Positions 28,973-37,984 are shown, counted from the first letter of the stretch. The stretch: 64,000 bases of DNA from Acidobacteriota bacterium (GCA_031296105.1 JARLGJ010000013.1:1-64000); one strand, 5' to 3'. The notes: generated by a model from the letters alone, not told the origin. Translations and numbers: made by a program.

Positions 28973-31900
28973 TTAGAAGATGTAACGGAGAGCCAAGCGG
29001 ACCGTACGAGGAGACTGCCAGCTGACCGGCTTACCGTACTGGTTGCTGAGAATCACGCCATCTGCGGTGATCGTGGACTGAGCATTGTATCCGGTTTCAA
29101 ACGCCTGGTAGGCTGCCGCGCCACCATAGATGGTCTGGCCACCAGGATAGACGCCAGTGCCGGCGTTCCAGGCATTCAAGCTCGCCCGGTAGGCCGTAAC
29201 CGCCTGCTGGTTAAACAGGTTGTTCACGGTCGCCTCAAAGACCACCGACCGGCCGCCCTCATTGGTGTCGATCTTGATCTCGTGGCGGAAGTTCAGATCG
29301 CTCTGGCTGAGCCAAGGCGTCCGCTTGTTGCTGATGCTGTTGATGGTGATGTTGCCATCCGCATCCTGGCTGACATTCGCCCACTTGCCGCGACCGAACA
29401 GATAGGTTGCTTCCAGCGGGCTGCCAATCTGGGTCGAACCGATATCGGCATAGGTCGAAACCGGGGTGCCCTGATAAGCGATCTGGAACAGGCCGATGGT
29501 CGAGCTCTGACGCTTGTTCCACGGCTGCGTGTAGTACACAAAACCCTTGAACGTGTTTGGACGGTCAGTCGGCAGCGGGCCGTTGGCGCTCTTGCCGGTG
29601 TCCGTGAAGTAGTAGAAGGGCTCGTCAAACGAGCGCGTGGTGTTAGCAGAAGCCCGGCCGGCCGCGCCGCCGTCGCTCTGGTCGGTGGTGGTCAGGCCGG
29701 TGTAGTTGCCGCGCAGCGAGCTCCAAGTGTAGCTGGCCATGCCGGTCCAGCGATGGCTCATCTTCTTGGTCAAGCGGAACTCGAGGCCGTCGTAGCTGCG
29801 GACAGCTTTCGGGTTGGCAGGGCAGCTCGGGCAGGTGCCGAAGTCAGCAAGGTCAAAGGACATACCCGGCGTACCAAAGGACTGACCCAGCGAATGCAGA
29901 TAGGTGGCATAGCTGTCGATGGTCTTGTTCACGCCTTCACCAGGGTTGCCAATGGCATAGAGTTCGCCCCAGTTCACATCGGACAGGGACATGTCTTCAA
30001 TTACGTGGTCGAGGCGGTGACGATCCCAGCGAACTTCAAACGCCAGGTCCTTGCTGATTTCGGTATCCAGACCGAACACGCTCTCGTGCTGGCGGTAAGG
30101 CTTGGTACCGTTAGCAACCGGCTCCCAGGGACGCCAGTTGAAGTTCTCAATCAAGGTCATGCCGGCCGGGGTGGATCCGGAGGCCCAGTTCACGCCGGCG
30201 GTTGTAGAACCCTCGGGGCAAGCCGCGCCGTTTACAAAGACCGGATCCATGCTGGAAACGGTGAACGGCGAGGAGATGCCATAGGTGCAAGTGTCATAGT
30301 GCTGCGAACCCCAGGAGGTCTGGGCCACCAGCAGCTTCATGATGTCGTTGGTGACGCCGTAGCTGCCGAACAGCTTGTACTTGCCGTTCTGCAGAATGTC
30401 CCATGCGCCGCCGAGACGGGGCTCGATCTTGTCGCTCCAGCTGAAGTTGATGTCGTGACCAGCCAACGAACTGGAACCCGCCGGCGTCGGAAGGATTTCC
30501 TTCTCAACGCGGATACCAAGGTTGAGGGTCACGCCTTTGCCCAACTGCCAGGCATCCTGGGCAAAGATCGAGTGGTTGTTATCCGTAGCCTTGCCGATGG
30601 TGCCGAAGTCAACAAATTCGACGTAGCCGTAGTTGCCTTCGCACTTGGTCAGCGAGTTGGTCGATTCCAGCGAGGCGCAAACTGCCGCGCCACCGGCCGT
30701 CATAGCGGAATAGCCGTGCTTGCCGGGAACCACTTCGGCGTAAGGCACGCTGTAGTGCTGGTTGATGTCGTTGTTAAGGCGGTTGAATTGGTAGCCGAAC
30801 TTGAAGTTGTGGGTACCGGCCCAACCGCTCTTGAAGTACGCCACGTCTTCATCGAACTGGAAGTGCTTGTTGGCGTTCTTCTGTGTGTAGGATTCGTTGT
30901 AGCTCGCGGTCGAGTAGTAGGCGGATTCGGTCAAGCCAGAGGCGTTGTTAGCCGGCAGAGCATTTCCGTATGCATCCACCGTGCCTGCGACGGCCCAATA
31001 GAAGGACGGCGTACTCGTCTGCCAACCGAAGTCGTGGTAGTTCTCGAAGAAGTATCCGAAACGGGTGGTGGAGATCAACTGCGGAGTGATGGTGACATCG
31101 CCACCGAAGTTGAAGGTCTGGTTCGGAGCATAGTAGCCAATGCCATGGGCATAGCCGCTGAATGGCGTGCCCAAGCCGACCGCGTTGTACAGGCCGTTCT
31201 TGTCGTCAGCATAGGGCAGAACACCCTGCTGGCGCGAAGACTGCGTCAACCATGAAGCAAAGGCGCGGATCTTCGAGGTGATCGCCGCGTCAAAACGCAA
31301 CATGCCGTAGTAGAACTGCGTGTCCTGCGTGAAGGTCTGCACGCCGAGGCTTGCGTCCTGCGACGAGAAATCGACCGCGCGCGAATCCGAAACGTACTGC
31401 GGAGCAAGGCCAGCCGCAACCCAGAGGCGATCCTTGACGATCGGGCCGCCGATAACACCGCCGGTCTGGATGTTGCGGAAGTGATCCTGCTTCGGCTGGT
31501 AGTACTGAATATCTTCATCAAAGCCAGCGTTACCACCGGTCCCGTAGTTCACGACACCATTGGGATCATAGCGCAGGTAGTTGTGCGGGCTGGCGTCGGT
31601 GGCAGCGCTCTCATAGTTGCCAAAGAGCTGTCCGTGCCAGTTGTTGCTGCCCTTCTTCATGATGACGTTGACCACGCCACCAAGCGCACCGCCGTGCTCG
31701 GCTTCGATGCCCGAGGTCTTTACCTGGACTTCCTGGACGAACTCGAAGGGCACGTTGGCCTTGGAGTAGCCGGCCGAGATGTTTTCGGTGTCCTGGCCTT
31801 CCACAAGGTAGGCGTTTTCCGAGTCAGACGCGCCGCCCACGCTGTAGCCATAACCCAAACCGTTGCCGCTTGAACCGGGGAGCGATCCACCTGTGCCGCC

Positions 31901-32422
31901 GGTCTGGCCGGCTAGAGGCTCGTTACGCGCTGCGGGAGCAAACTGAATCACCGACTGGAACGAACGGCCGTGCGGGACATCCTGCACGACATCATTGGTA
32001 ATGTTGGTTGCCGTCGTCGAGGTGGTGACGTCGATGAGCGGAGCTTCGGCGGTCACTTCCACTACAGTGGACTGGCTGCCGACCTTCAGGGTCAAGTCGA
32101 GCGTCGGCAGGTGGCCGACTTCGATCGTAATTCCATCGCGCTTCATGGTGGCAAAGCCTTCGCTCTTCACGGTCAGCGTATAGCTGCCCGGGGGAAGGTT
32201 TGCGAAGCGGTAGTAACCGGACGCATCGGTCTGCAAGTTCTTGTTGCCGACCAGCGACGTGCCGCTCAGTACAACAACAGCCTTGGAAACCACGGAACCT
32301 TTTTCGTCCTTTACGGTACCCTGCAGACCGCCGGTTGTTTCCTGCGCAACTGCCATGGTGACAAGAAAGACCAGCGCCAATGCAAACGCCAGACTCTTTC
32401 CGATCCATCGTAATGCGTTCAT
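28973..32422 (-). CDS. Oar-like TonB-dependent receptor with carboxypeptidase-regulatory domain
   Basis: 1,149 residues. Signal peptide (LAFALALVFLVTMAVAQ), then a carboxypeptidase-regulatory-like Ig-type domain (GGLQGTVKDEKGSVVSKAVVVL to GYYRFANLPPGSYTLTV), a plug region (VQDVPHGRSFQSVIQF, EFVQEVQVKTSGIEAEHGGALGGVVNV) and a large barrel rich in Asn, Gly and aromatic residues ending RTVRLALRYIF with the terminal Phe of barrel proteins. This type is heavily expanded in Acidobacteria and resembles Myxococcus Oar; ligands are usually unknown. ATG 32422 has a GGAGGAG ribosome site. It stands alone between a terminator and a 550-bp upstream region. Confidence 0.94.
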   Translation of the reverse strand: MNALRWIGKSLAFALALVFLVTMAVAQETTGGLQGTVKDEKGSVVSKAVVVLSGTSLVGNKNLQTDASGYYRFANLPPGSYTLTVKSEGFATMKRDGITIEVGHLPTLDLTLKVGSQSTVVEVTAEAPLIDVTTSTTATNITNDVVQDVPHGRSFQSVIQFAPAARNEPLAGQTGGTGGSLPGSSGNGLGYGYSVGGASDSENAYLVEGQDTENISAGYSKANVPFEFVQEVQVKTSGIEAEHGGALGGVVNVIMKKGSNNWHGQLFGNYESAATDASPHNYLRYDPNGVVNYGTGGNAGFDEDIQYYQPKQDHFRNIQTGGVIGGPIVKDRLWVAAGLAPQYVSDSRAVDFSSQDASLGVQTFTQDTQFYYGMLRFDAAITSKIRAFASWLTQSSRQQGVLPYADDKNGLYNAVGLGTPFSGYAHGIGYYAPNQTFNFGGDVTITPQLISTTRFGYFFENYHDFGWQTSTPSFYWAVAGTVDAYGNALPANNASGLTESAYYSTASYNESYTQKNANKHFQFDEDVAYFKSGWAGTHNFKFGYQFNRLNNDINQHYSVPYAEVVPGKHGYSAMTAGGAAVCASLESTNSLTKCEGNYGYVEFVDFGTIGKATDNNHSIFAQDAWQLGKGVTLNLGIRVEKEILPTPAGSSSLAGHDINFSWSDKIEPRLGGAWDILQNGKYKLFGSYGVTNDIMKLLVAQTSWGSQHYDTCTYGISSPFTVSSMDPVFVNGAACPEGSTTAGVNWASGSTPAGMTLIENFNWRPWEPVANGTKPYRQHESVFGLDTEISKDLAFEVRWDRHRLDHVIEDMSLSDVNWGELYAIGNPGEGVNKTIDSYATYLHSLGQSFGTPGMSFDLADFGTCPSCPANPKAVRSYDGLEFRLTKKMSHRWTGMASYTWSSLRGNYTGLTTTDQSDGGAAGRASANTTRSFDEPFYYFTDTGKSANGPLPTDRPNTFKGFVYYTQPWNKRQSSTIGLFQIAYQGTPVSTYADIGSTQIGSPLEATYLFGRGKWANVSQDADGNITINSISNKRTPWLSQSDLNFRHEIKIDTNEGGRSVVFEATVNNLFNQQAVTAYRASLNAWNAGTGVYPGGQTIYGGAAAYQAFETGYNAQSTITADGVILSNQYGKPVSWQSPRTVRLALRYIF

Positions 32423-32966
32423 TCAAGCTCCTCCAGCAAAAATAAGAAACAGCGCCACACCGTTCGTTTCCGGTGCATTCGCTATCCCTGTTGTCGTTTT
32501 AGGGGCACATACCCCCCTCAGAGAAGAACCTTTTTTATCCGCGACTGCCAGTTCACTCGTTAAGCAACCGCGAAGCGGAGAAACGGGCATTTAATACTCA
32601 ATCTGGAAATAGACATGCATGTTGTGTTCCAAATGAGTACCTTGGTCATATCGCCATGATTTCTATGGCTTCGGCTTTCGTAACCTAGGTAAAAATATGA
32701 ATTTTTGAATATCTCTTAAAGTCAGATATGAAATTCAGAACAATATAGATTTATTCAAAGTGGGCGATCCCGTGGCATTGTAATCCTTCGCAACTCATTG
32801 ATAAAAATACAGCAAGTGAAGATATACACCATTAATGGTTCAAGTTTTCGACTGCATCCGAGATTTCACGAACCAAACAGGATCATCGCTCTCCGCAGCT
32901 CGCTCTCTCCCGACAGTTCTCAAATCTTGTACGCAGTCTCCGCACACAGGGCCGTGCCAACGCGCC
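32423..32966. other. AT-rich intergenic region upstream of the Oar-like receptor
   Basis: About 540 bases without a recognisable gene. Positions about 32620-32860 are markedly AT-richer than the rest of the window, with runs like AAAAATATGAATTTTTGAATAT, in keeping with a regulatory region or a nucleoid-protein site for the receptor gene. No clear operator or promoter could be fixed. Confidence 0.4.
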
Positions 32967-32972
32967 TATAAT
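32967..32972 (+). promoter_or_regulatory. Consensus -10 box 8 bases before an ATG
   Basis: TATAAT at 32967-32972, with the ATG of the next gene at 32981. A start 6-8 bases after the box would fall at or next to the ATG, giving a leaderless message. No good -35 is seen. Confidence 0.5.
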
Positions 32973-32980
32973 GAACGGTC

Positions 32981-33253
32981 ATGGACGAGCGCGATTTTTA
33001 CGACGAGCGGCAGGAGACGAAGAAGCACATGTTGTCCTGTCCGCACTGCCACCAGGAAGCCGAGTACGATGTCGGCTGGTTTGTACGCACCAAGAAGAAA
33101 TCTCTTCCGGCGCGAGCCGACGAGCGCGACCGCGCCAAGTTCACCAAGGCGCAAAGCTACATGGTGCGCAAGGACGACATGCTGGCCTGCAAGAACATGC
33201 GCTGCCGCAAGCGCTTTGAAATTGCCGGGCTGCAGAGCGTCGCGTTTATTTAG
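32981..33253 (+). CDS. Small zinc-ribbon-like protein, unknown function
   Basis: 90 residues with two cysteine pairs, CPHC (residues about 20-23) and CKNMRC (about 70-75), separated by a basic segment (WFVRTKKKSLPARADERDRAKF). The spacing suits a zinc ribbon that could bind nucleic acid or protein. No family recognised. It is preceded by a consensus -10 box so close that the message is likely leaderless, and there is no ribosome site. High GC third positions and the cysteine pattern support coding. It lies 290 bases ahead of etfB. Confidence 0.65.
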   Translation: MDERDFYDERQETKKHMLSCPHCHQEAEYDVGWFVRTKKKSLPARADERDRAKFTKAQSYMVRKDDMLACKNMRCRKRFEIAGLQSVAFI

Positions 33254-33369
33254 CGGCGTTCAAGAGTTCCAGGATGTGAATCGACAGGGGGCGCCGCGGC
33301 GTCCCCCGCTTCGTCTTCGCCGCCCGGGTGAAGCCTCGCAAATTCGCAAAAATTCCCTCTGAATCCCCG

Positions 33370-33398
33370 TTCAGTTTTGCCCTCCCTCGGGATATACT
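33370..33398 (+). promoter_or_regulatory. Possible promoter of the ETF operon
   Basis: TTCAGT (33370-33375), 17-base spacer, TATACT (33393-33398). This would give a leader of about 140 bases before etfB. The region 33254-33543 otherwise holds one GC-rich hairpin near 33287-33307 after the zinc-protein gene. Confidence 0.4.
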
Positions 33399-33543
33399 CT
33401 TCGGTCTTGTGGCGAGCCCCCGTGGGCGGCACGCTACGGACAGGCGCTTGGGGTGCGCTTTGTTGTGTTTTCAAATGCAAGCAGATCTCCGGTTGTGCCG
33501 CGTGTGCGCACGCGCAATTTCACATCTAAACGAGGTGCAAAGG

Positions 33544-34314
33544 GTGAAGATCCTGGTATGCATGAAGCAAGTGCCGCAGAAGGACGCGCCGCTGAAGCTG
33601 AATGAAAGCGCGACCTGGGTGCGGGAAGACGTTGGCTACGAGATCAACGAGCCGGATGCTTACGCGCTGGAGGCCGCTCTCCAGTTGAAGGAAAAGAATG
33701 GCGGCGAGGTGGTGGCCATCTCGGCCGGCCCGGCGCGGGCGCAGACCGTTTTGCGCGAGGCGCTGGCCAAGGGCGCCGACCGCGCCATTCATCTGGAAGA
33801 CGACAAATTCGTCACGCTCGACGCCTTCAACATCGCCCGCGCCATGGCCGCGGCCATCAAGGACGAGGCCTTTGACCTGGTGCTTACCGGCTTGCAGTCG
33901 GACGATTACGGCTACGCGCAGACCGGTGTGCTGCTGGCCGAGCTGCTGGGCTGGGCGCACGCGACGATCATCATGCAGGTGGAAGCCAAAGACGGCGGCA
34001 TCCGCGTAAAGCGCGAGCTGGAGTCGGGCTATTTCCAGCATGTGGAGATGCCTTTGCCCGCGGTGCTGACGATTCAGTCCGGCATTGGCAAGCTGCGCTA
34101 CGCCACGCTGATCGGCATCAAGCAAGCCAAGAACAAGCCACTGCGCAAGGTGAGCTATGACGAAGTAGCCGCCTCGCTGAGGCCGAACCAGCTCACCATT
34201 GAAAAGTTGTACGTGCCCAAGAAGACCAAGCAGACGGAAGTGATCCAGGGCACGCCGTCCGAGGTGGCCAAAAAGCTGGTGGCCAAGCTGCGCGACGAAC
34301 TGCGCGTGATTTAA
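33544..34314 (+). CDS. etfB: Electron transfer flavoprotein subunit beta
   Basis: 256 residues starting at GTG 33544 (KILVCMKQVPQ, the usual ETF-beta start) with GAGG upstream. Conserved parts: YEINEPDAYALEAALQLKE, LTGLQSDDYGYAQTGVLLAELLGW, and SGIGKLRYATLIGIKQAK near the AMP site. With EtfA it forms the FAD-carrying heterodimer that takes electrons from acyl-CoA dehydrogenases and delivers them to ETF-quinone oxidoreductase, whose gene lies downstream. The frame extends upstream to 33328 without family similarity. Confidence 0.96.
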   Translation: MKILVCMKQVPQKDAPLKLNESATWVREDVGYEINEPDAYALEAALQLKEKNGGEVVAISAGPARAQTVLREALAKGADRAIHLEDDKFVTLDAFNIARAMAAAIKDEAFDLVLTGLQSDDYGYAQTGVLLAELLGWAHATIIMQVEAKDGGIRVKRELESGYFQHVEMPLPAVLTIQSGIGKLRYATLIGIKQAKNKPLRKVSYDEVAASLRPNQLTIEKLYVPKKTKQTEVIQGTPSEVAKKLVAKLRDELRVI

Positions 34315-34326
34315 AGAGGAGAGTCC

Positions 34327-34557
34327 ATGACCGCAACGACGAACAAGCCTGCCGATCCCGAGCTACAGCGCGAGAACCTGAACACGCTGCGCATTCTGGG
34401 CGGGTTGCTGATGCTGGTGGCGCTGTTGATCTTCTTTTTCCATCTGGCGGAGTCGCCGATGGGCCACCACGCGCTGGGCAGCCTGGCAGCTCTGTTTGCC
34501 GTCGTAGGAGCGACCGTTTACCTGACGGGACACTTCCGGCTGCGCGCCATGCGATAG
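34327..34557 (+). CDS. Two-helix membrane protein in the ETF operon
   Basis: 76 residues: a polar N-terminus, a membrane helix (ILGGLLMLVALLIFFFHL), a short loop with HH, a second helix (LAALFAVVGATVYLTGHF) and a basic end. It sits 12 bases after etfB with AGAGGAGAG upstream of its ATG, and about 80 bases before etfA, so it is co-transcribed with the ETF genes. No family recognised. A role at the membrane near ETF or its quinone oxidoreductase is a guess from position only. Confidence 0.7.
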   Translation: MTATTNKPADPELQRENLNTLRILGGLLMLVALLIFFFHLAESPMGHHALGSLAALFAVVGATVYLTGHFRLRAMR

Positions 34558-34636
34558 CGCGCCAACCCAGGGCGGTGCGAATGCCGCACCCAGAGCCAGA
34601 GCGCGCCAGGCGCGCCTGGAAATAAGGATCGAACAC

Positions 34637-35620
34637 ATGGCAGAGACGATTCTGGTGGTGGTGGAACAACGCGAAGGCAAGCTGAATCGCGTTTCGCTGG
34701 AGACTCTGGTCGGCGCACAGGCGCTGGCCAAACAAAATGGCTGGCAGGTGGAAGCCGTGCTGCTGGGCAGCGCGGCGCAACTCGACGAGCCAGCCAAAGA
34801 GATTGCCGCGGCCGCCGTGGCCAAGGTGACAAAACTGGAAAGCGACGCTCTGGCTGCTTACACGCCGGATGGATTTGTAGCGGCGCTGAAGGCGTTTCTC
34901 GCCGTGAGCGAGCCCAAACTGGTTTTGCTGCCGCACACCTATCAAATCCGCGACTTTGCGCCGAAGCTGGCAGCCTCTCTGGGATCGGTGCTGGTAAGCG
35001 ACTCGACGGGTGCACGCTTTGAAAACGGCAAGCTGCTGTTCACGCGGCAGATGTTCCAGGGCAAGTTCTCGGCCGACGTGTCTCTGGCCGGCGACGGTCC
35101 GCACTTTGCCAGCTTCCAGGCAGGCAGCTATCGCGCCGATTCGCTTGAGGCGGGTTCCGCGCCGGTAGAGACAGTTGCCGCCGCGGTGGGTGAGATTCGC
35201 ACCAAGCCCGAGGCGCCGTTCCAGGAAGCCAAGGCCGCCGTCGATCTGACGCAGGCGGAAATTATCATCTCAGTGGGACGCGGCATCAAGGAGCAGAAGA
35301 ATATTCCGCTGGCGCAGGCGCTGGCCGACGCGCTGGGCGGCGAGATTGCCGCCTCGCGCCCCATTTGCGACGCGGGCTGGCTGCCGATGGAGCGGCAGGT
35401 GGGATCGAGCGGACAGACGGTAAGCCCGAAGCTGTACCTGGCGCTGGGCATCAGCGGAGCGATCCAGCACATTGTGGGCATGAAAGGCTCCAAGCACATC
35501 ATCGCCATCAACAAGGACGCCGAAGCCCCGATCTTCGAAGTGGCCGACGTGGCCGTGGTCGGCAATCTCTTCGACATCGTTCCGGCGCTGACGGAGGAAG
35601 TTAAGAAGGCGAGGGGGTAG
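34637..35620 (+). CDS. etfA: Electron transfer flavoprotein subunit alpha
   Basis: 327 residues. The C-terminal FAD domain is clear: ISVGRGIKEQKN, ASRPICDAGW, SSGQTVSPKLYLALGISGAIQH, and DAEAPIFEVADVAVVGNLF. This is the usual alpha pattern. It pairs with EtfB encoded upstream; a small membrane-protein gene lies between them. A four-helix-bundle cassette separates it from the ETF-quinone oxidoreductase gene. Confidence 0.96.
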   Translation: MAETILVVVEQREGKLNRVSLETLVGAQALAKQNGWQVEAVLLGSAAQLDEPAKEIAAAAVAKVTKLESDALAAYTPDGFVAALKAFLAVSEPKLVLLPHTYQIRDFAPKLAASLGSVLVSDSTGARFENGKLLFTRQMFQGKFSADVSLAGDGPHFASFQAGSYRADSLEAGSAPVETVAAAVGEIRTKPEAPFQEAKAAVDLTQAEIIISVGRGIKEQKNIPLAQALADALGGEIAASRPICDAGWLPMERQVGSSGQTVSPKLYLALGISGAIQHIVGMKGSKHIIAINKDAEAPIFEVADVAVVGNLFDIVPALTEEVKKARG

Positions 35621-35659
35621 AGATTACAGGTTACGCAGGTTACACGGTTGCTGAGGTCT

Positions 35660-35695
35660 GGAGGTTTCGGAAGTTTCGGAGGTTTCGGAGGTTTA
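35660..35695 (+). repeat. Four tandem 9-bp repeats (left flank of the cassette)
   Basis: GGAGGTTTC, GGAAGTTTC, GGAGGTTTC and GGAGGTTTA in direct succession. They are the inverse complement of the array at 36098-36133. Outside them, AGGTTACGCAGGTTACACGG-like sequence at about 35628-35648 is also mirrored on the right side (about 36150-36168). Confidence 0.85.
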
Positions 35696-35720
35696 AAATC
35701 TCGCGCCCCGGAGGCTCGCT

Positions 35721-36044
35721 GTGGGAAATAGCTATCGCGACCTGATCGTGTGGCAAAAGGCGAAAGCACTTGCCATCTTCGTTTATCGGATTACGGAGGA
35801 GTTTCCCAAGCAGGAGATTTTCGGACTCACTGCGCAGATGAGACGATCTGCCGTTTCAATACCGTCCAATATTGCGGAGGGACAGGGCCGGAACAGCAAA
35901 ACTGATTTTATGCGGTTCCTCTGTATCGCGCGTGGGTCGCTACTTGAGCTAGCAACGCAGATTGAGATTGCTCTCGAATTGCAACTGGGTAATCAAGAGG
36001 GACTGACAGGATTAATGAAGCAGTGTGATGAGGTTCGATATTAG
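35721..36044 (+). CDS. Four-helix-bundle protein (S23/IVS family), shortened by an amber codon
   Basis: 107 residues of the TIGR02436 family related to proteins found in 23S rRNA intervening sequences: RDLIVWQKAK, the SIPSNIAEGQGR signature, FLCIARGSLLELATQIEIA. The family commonly runs about 10-15 residues longer. After the TAG at 36042-36044 the same frame continues for 14 codons (LNRLLRTLGGKFQG) to a TGA at 36087-36089, so the stop may be premature. The gene sits in a 0.5-kb insert flanked by inverted arrays of 9-bp repeats between etfA and the ETF-quinone oxidoreductase gene. Function of the free-standing family is unknown. Confidence 0.85.
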   Translation: MGNSYRDLIVWQKAKALAIFVYRITEEFPKQEIFGLTAQMRRSAVSIPSNIAEGQGRNSKTDFMRFLCIARGSLLELATQIEIALELQLGNQEGLTGLMKQCDEVRY

Positions 36045-36097
36045 CTGAATCGTCTATTGCGTACATTGGGCGGAAAGTTTCAGGGTTGAGGCTTGTG

Positions 36098-36133
36098 CCT
36101 CCGAAACCTCCGAAACTTTCGAAACCTTCGAAA
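36098..36133 (-). repeat. Four tandem 9-bp repeats (right flank of the cassette)
   Basis: CCTCCGAAA twice, then CTTTCGAAA and CCTTCGAAA: the inverse complement of the left array at 35660-35695. It ends about 50 bases before the ETF-quinone oxidoreductase start. Confidence 0.85.
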
Positions 36134-36184
36134 CTTGATGACCTTGAACTTGCGTAACCTGTGCAACCCTTTTGGAGAACCCAA

Positions 36185-37897
36185 ATGATCTTCCGCACAC
36201 CGCTTGCAGGCGTGGAACATCCGGAGATGGAAGCCGATGTCGTCATTGTCGGCGGAGGGCCGGCTGGAATGGCCTGCGCGCTGCGCCTGTCGCAGCTCAT
36301 CGATCAACACAACGCGGCACATCCCGAGGCGCCGCTCTCCAAGGAAAACATCTACGTGCTGGAGAAGGCGCGCGAGATCGGTCAGCACTCGCTGAGCGGC
36401 GCGCTGCTCGATCCGCGCTCGATGAACGAACTGCTGCCGGGCTGGCAGAACGAAGCTCCCATTGAGGCCGAAGTGACAAAAGACAGCGTGTACTACATGA
36501 CGCGCCGCGGGGCTTACAAGTTCCCTGTCACGCCGCCGCCCATGCAGGACCACGGCAACTACGTCATCAGCCTGAACCGCTTCACCAAGTGGCTGGGTTC
36601 GAAGGTCGAAGAGACGGGCATCACCATCTTCAACGGCTTTGCCGGCAGCGAGCTGCTCTGCGACGGCCAGCGCGTAACGGGCGTGCGCACCGACGACAAG
36701 GGCGTGGACAAAGGCAACCAGCCCAAAGGAAATTTCGAGCCGGGCTACGACCTGAAGTCGAAGATCACCATCCTCGCCGAAGGCACGCGCGGCTCGCTGA
36801 CCAAGCAATTGATGGAGAAGCTGAACCTTGGCGACCAGCGTAACCCCATGACTTACAGCGTGGGCGTGAAGGAATTATGGGAGCTGCCCGCCGGGCGCGT
36901 CGCTCCGGGCGAGGTGATCTACACCATGGGCTGGCCGCTGACCACCGCGGAATACGGCGGCGCGTGGATCTATGGCGGCAAGGACAACACCATCTCCATG
37001 GGCTTTGTGCTGGGGCTGGAGTATCCCGACCCGCGCACCGATCCGCAGCATGTACTGCAATCGTTCAAGCAGCATCCGTTTGTGGCCAAGTTGCTGGAGG
37101 GCGGCAAGCTGGTGCGCTACGGAGCCAAGACACTGCCCAACGGCGGCTGGTGGAGTATGCCGCAACTGGCAGGAGACGGATGGATGATCGCCGGCGACTC
37201 GGCAAGCTTCTTGAATTCGCAGCGGCTGAAGGGTGTGCACCTGGCCATCAAGAGCGGAATGCTGGCGGCGGAGACGGCCTTTGCCGCGCTGGTGTCGGGT
37301 GACACCTCGGCCAAACAGCTAGCCAGCTACAAGCAATCGGTGGACGCAAGCTGGATCAAGCAGGAGCTATATCCGGTGCGCAACTTCCATCAGGGCTTTA
37401 ACCACGGCTTTGTGGCCGGCATGGCAAACACGGCTCTGCTGATGGCCACCGGCGGCTATGGTCTGCGTGACCGCTATCCGGCGCACGCCGGGCACACGCG
37501 CCTGTTGCCCCTGTATGAAACGCTCGGCCAGTCGGGCGACCGCACGCCGCTGACCGGCCGCGCCAAGGGAGACGGCACGCTGACGTTCGACAAACTTACC
37601 GACCTGTATCACTCCGGAACGCGCCACGAAGAGGACCAGCCGGCGCACCTGGTAGTGCTGGACACGGATCTATGTACAGCGCGCTGCACCAGGGAATACG
37701 GCAATCCCTGCCAGTATTTCTGCCCGGCCAACGTGTATGAAATCGAGGACGCGCCCGAGGAAGCCTCGGGCAAACGGCTGCACCTGAATCCTTCCAACTG
37801 CGTGCACTGCAAGACCTGCGACATCATGGACCCCTACCAGATCATCAACTGGGTTCCGCCCGAAGGCGGCGGTGGTCCCAGTTATGACGGCATGTAG
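36185..37897 (+). CDS. Electron transfer flavoprotein-ubiquinone oxidoreductase
   Basis: 570 residues from ATG 36185 (GGAG, 8-base spacing). FAD-binding VVIVGGGPAGMACAL near the N-terminus, GWPLTTAEYGGAW and GDSASFLNSQRLKGVHLA in the middle, and a C-terminal 4Fe-4S domain with CTARCTREYG, CQYFCP and NCVHCKTCDI. A monotopic inner-membrane enzyme that passes electrons from reduced ETF to the quinone pool. It completes the ETF route begun by etfB and etfA. A strong terminator follows. Confidence 0.97.
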   Translation: MIFRTPLAGVEHPEMEADVVIVGGGPAGMACALRLSQLIDQHNAAHPEAPLSKENIYVLEKAREIGQHSLSGALLDPRSMNELLPGWQNEAPIEAEVTKDSVYYMTRRGAYKFPVTPPPMQDHGNYVISLNRFTKWLGSKVEETGITIFNGFAGSELLCDGQRVTGVRTDDKGVDKGNQPKGNFEPGYDLKSKITILAEGTRGSLTKQLMEKLNLGDQRNPMTYSVGVKELWELPAGRVAPGEVIYTMGWPLTTAEYGGAWIYGGKDNTISMGFVLGLEYPDPRTDPQHVLQSFKQHPFVAKLLEGGKLVRYGAKTLPNGGWWSMPQLAGDGWMIAGDSASFLNSQRLKGVHLAIKSGMLAAETAFAALVSGDTSAKQLASYKQSVDASWIKQELYPVRNFHQGFNHGFVAGMANTALLMATGGYGLRDRYPAHAGHTRLLPLYETLGQSGDRTPLTGRAKGDGTLTFDKLTDLYHSGTRHEEDQPAHLVVLDTDLCTARCTREYGNPCQYFCPANVYEIEDAPEEASGKRLHLNPSNCVHCKTCDIMDPYQIINWVPPEGGGGPSYDGM

Positions 37898-37901
37898 TTT
37901 T

Positions 37902-37922
37902 GCCCGGGAAACCGGGCTTTTT
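37902..37922 (+). terminator. Terminator after the ETF-quinone oxidoreductase gene
   Basis: GCCCGG-GAAA-CCGGGC (37902-37917) followed by TTTTT. Confidence 0.88.
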
Positions 37923-37984
37923 CACGCCTTTAGAAGCGAAGTGCGCGCGGCGGCATCTATACTGATGAGTGCTTGTGGGAAGTC

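Noticed and set aside
28961-31255. A 764-codon open frame on the plus strand opposite the Oar-like receptor
   Set aside because: It mirrors the receptor's codon bias in a GC-rich genome, has no signal or family motif, and the minus-strand protein is clearly real.
35721-36044. The four-helix-bundle gene as part of an rRNA
   Set aside because: No 23S rRNA sequence surrounds it; it is flanked by ETF genes.
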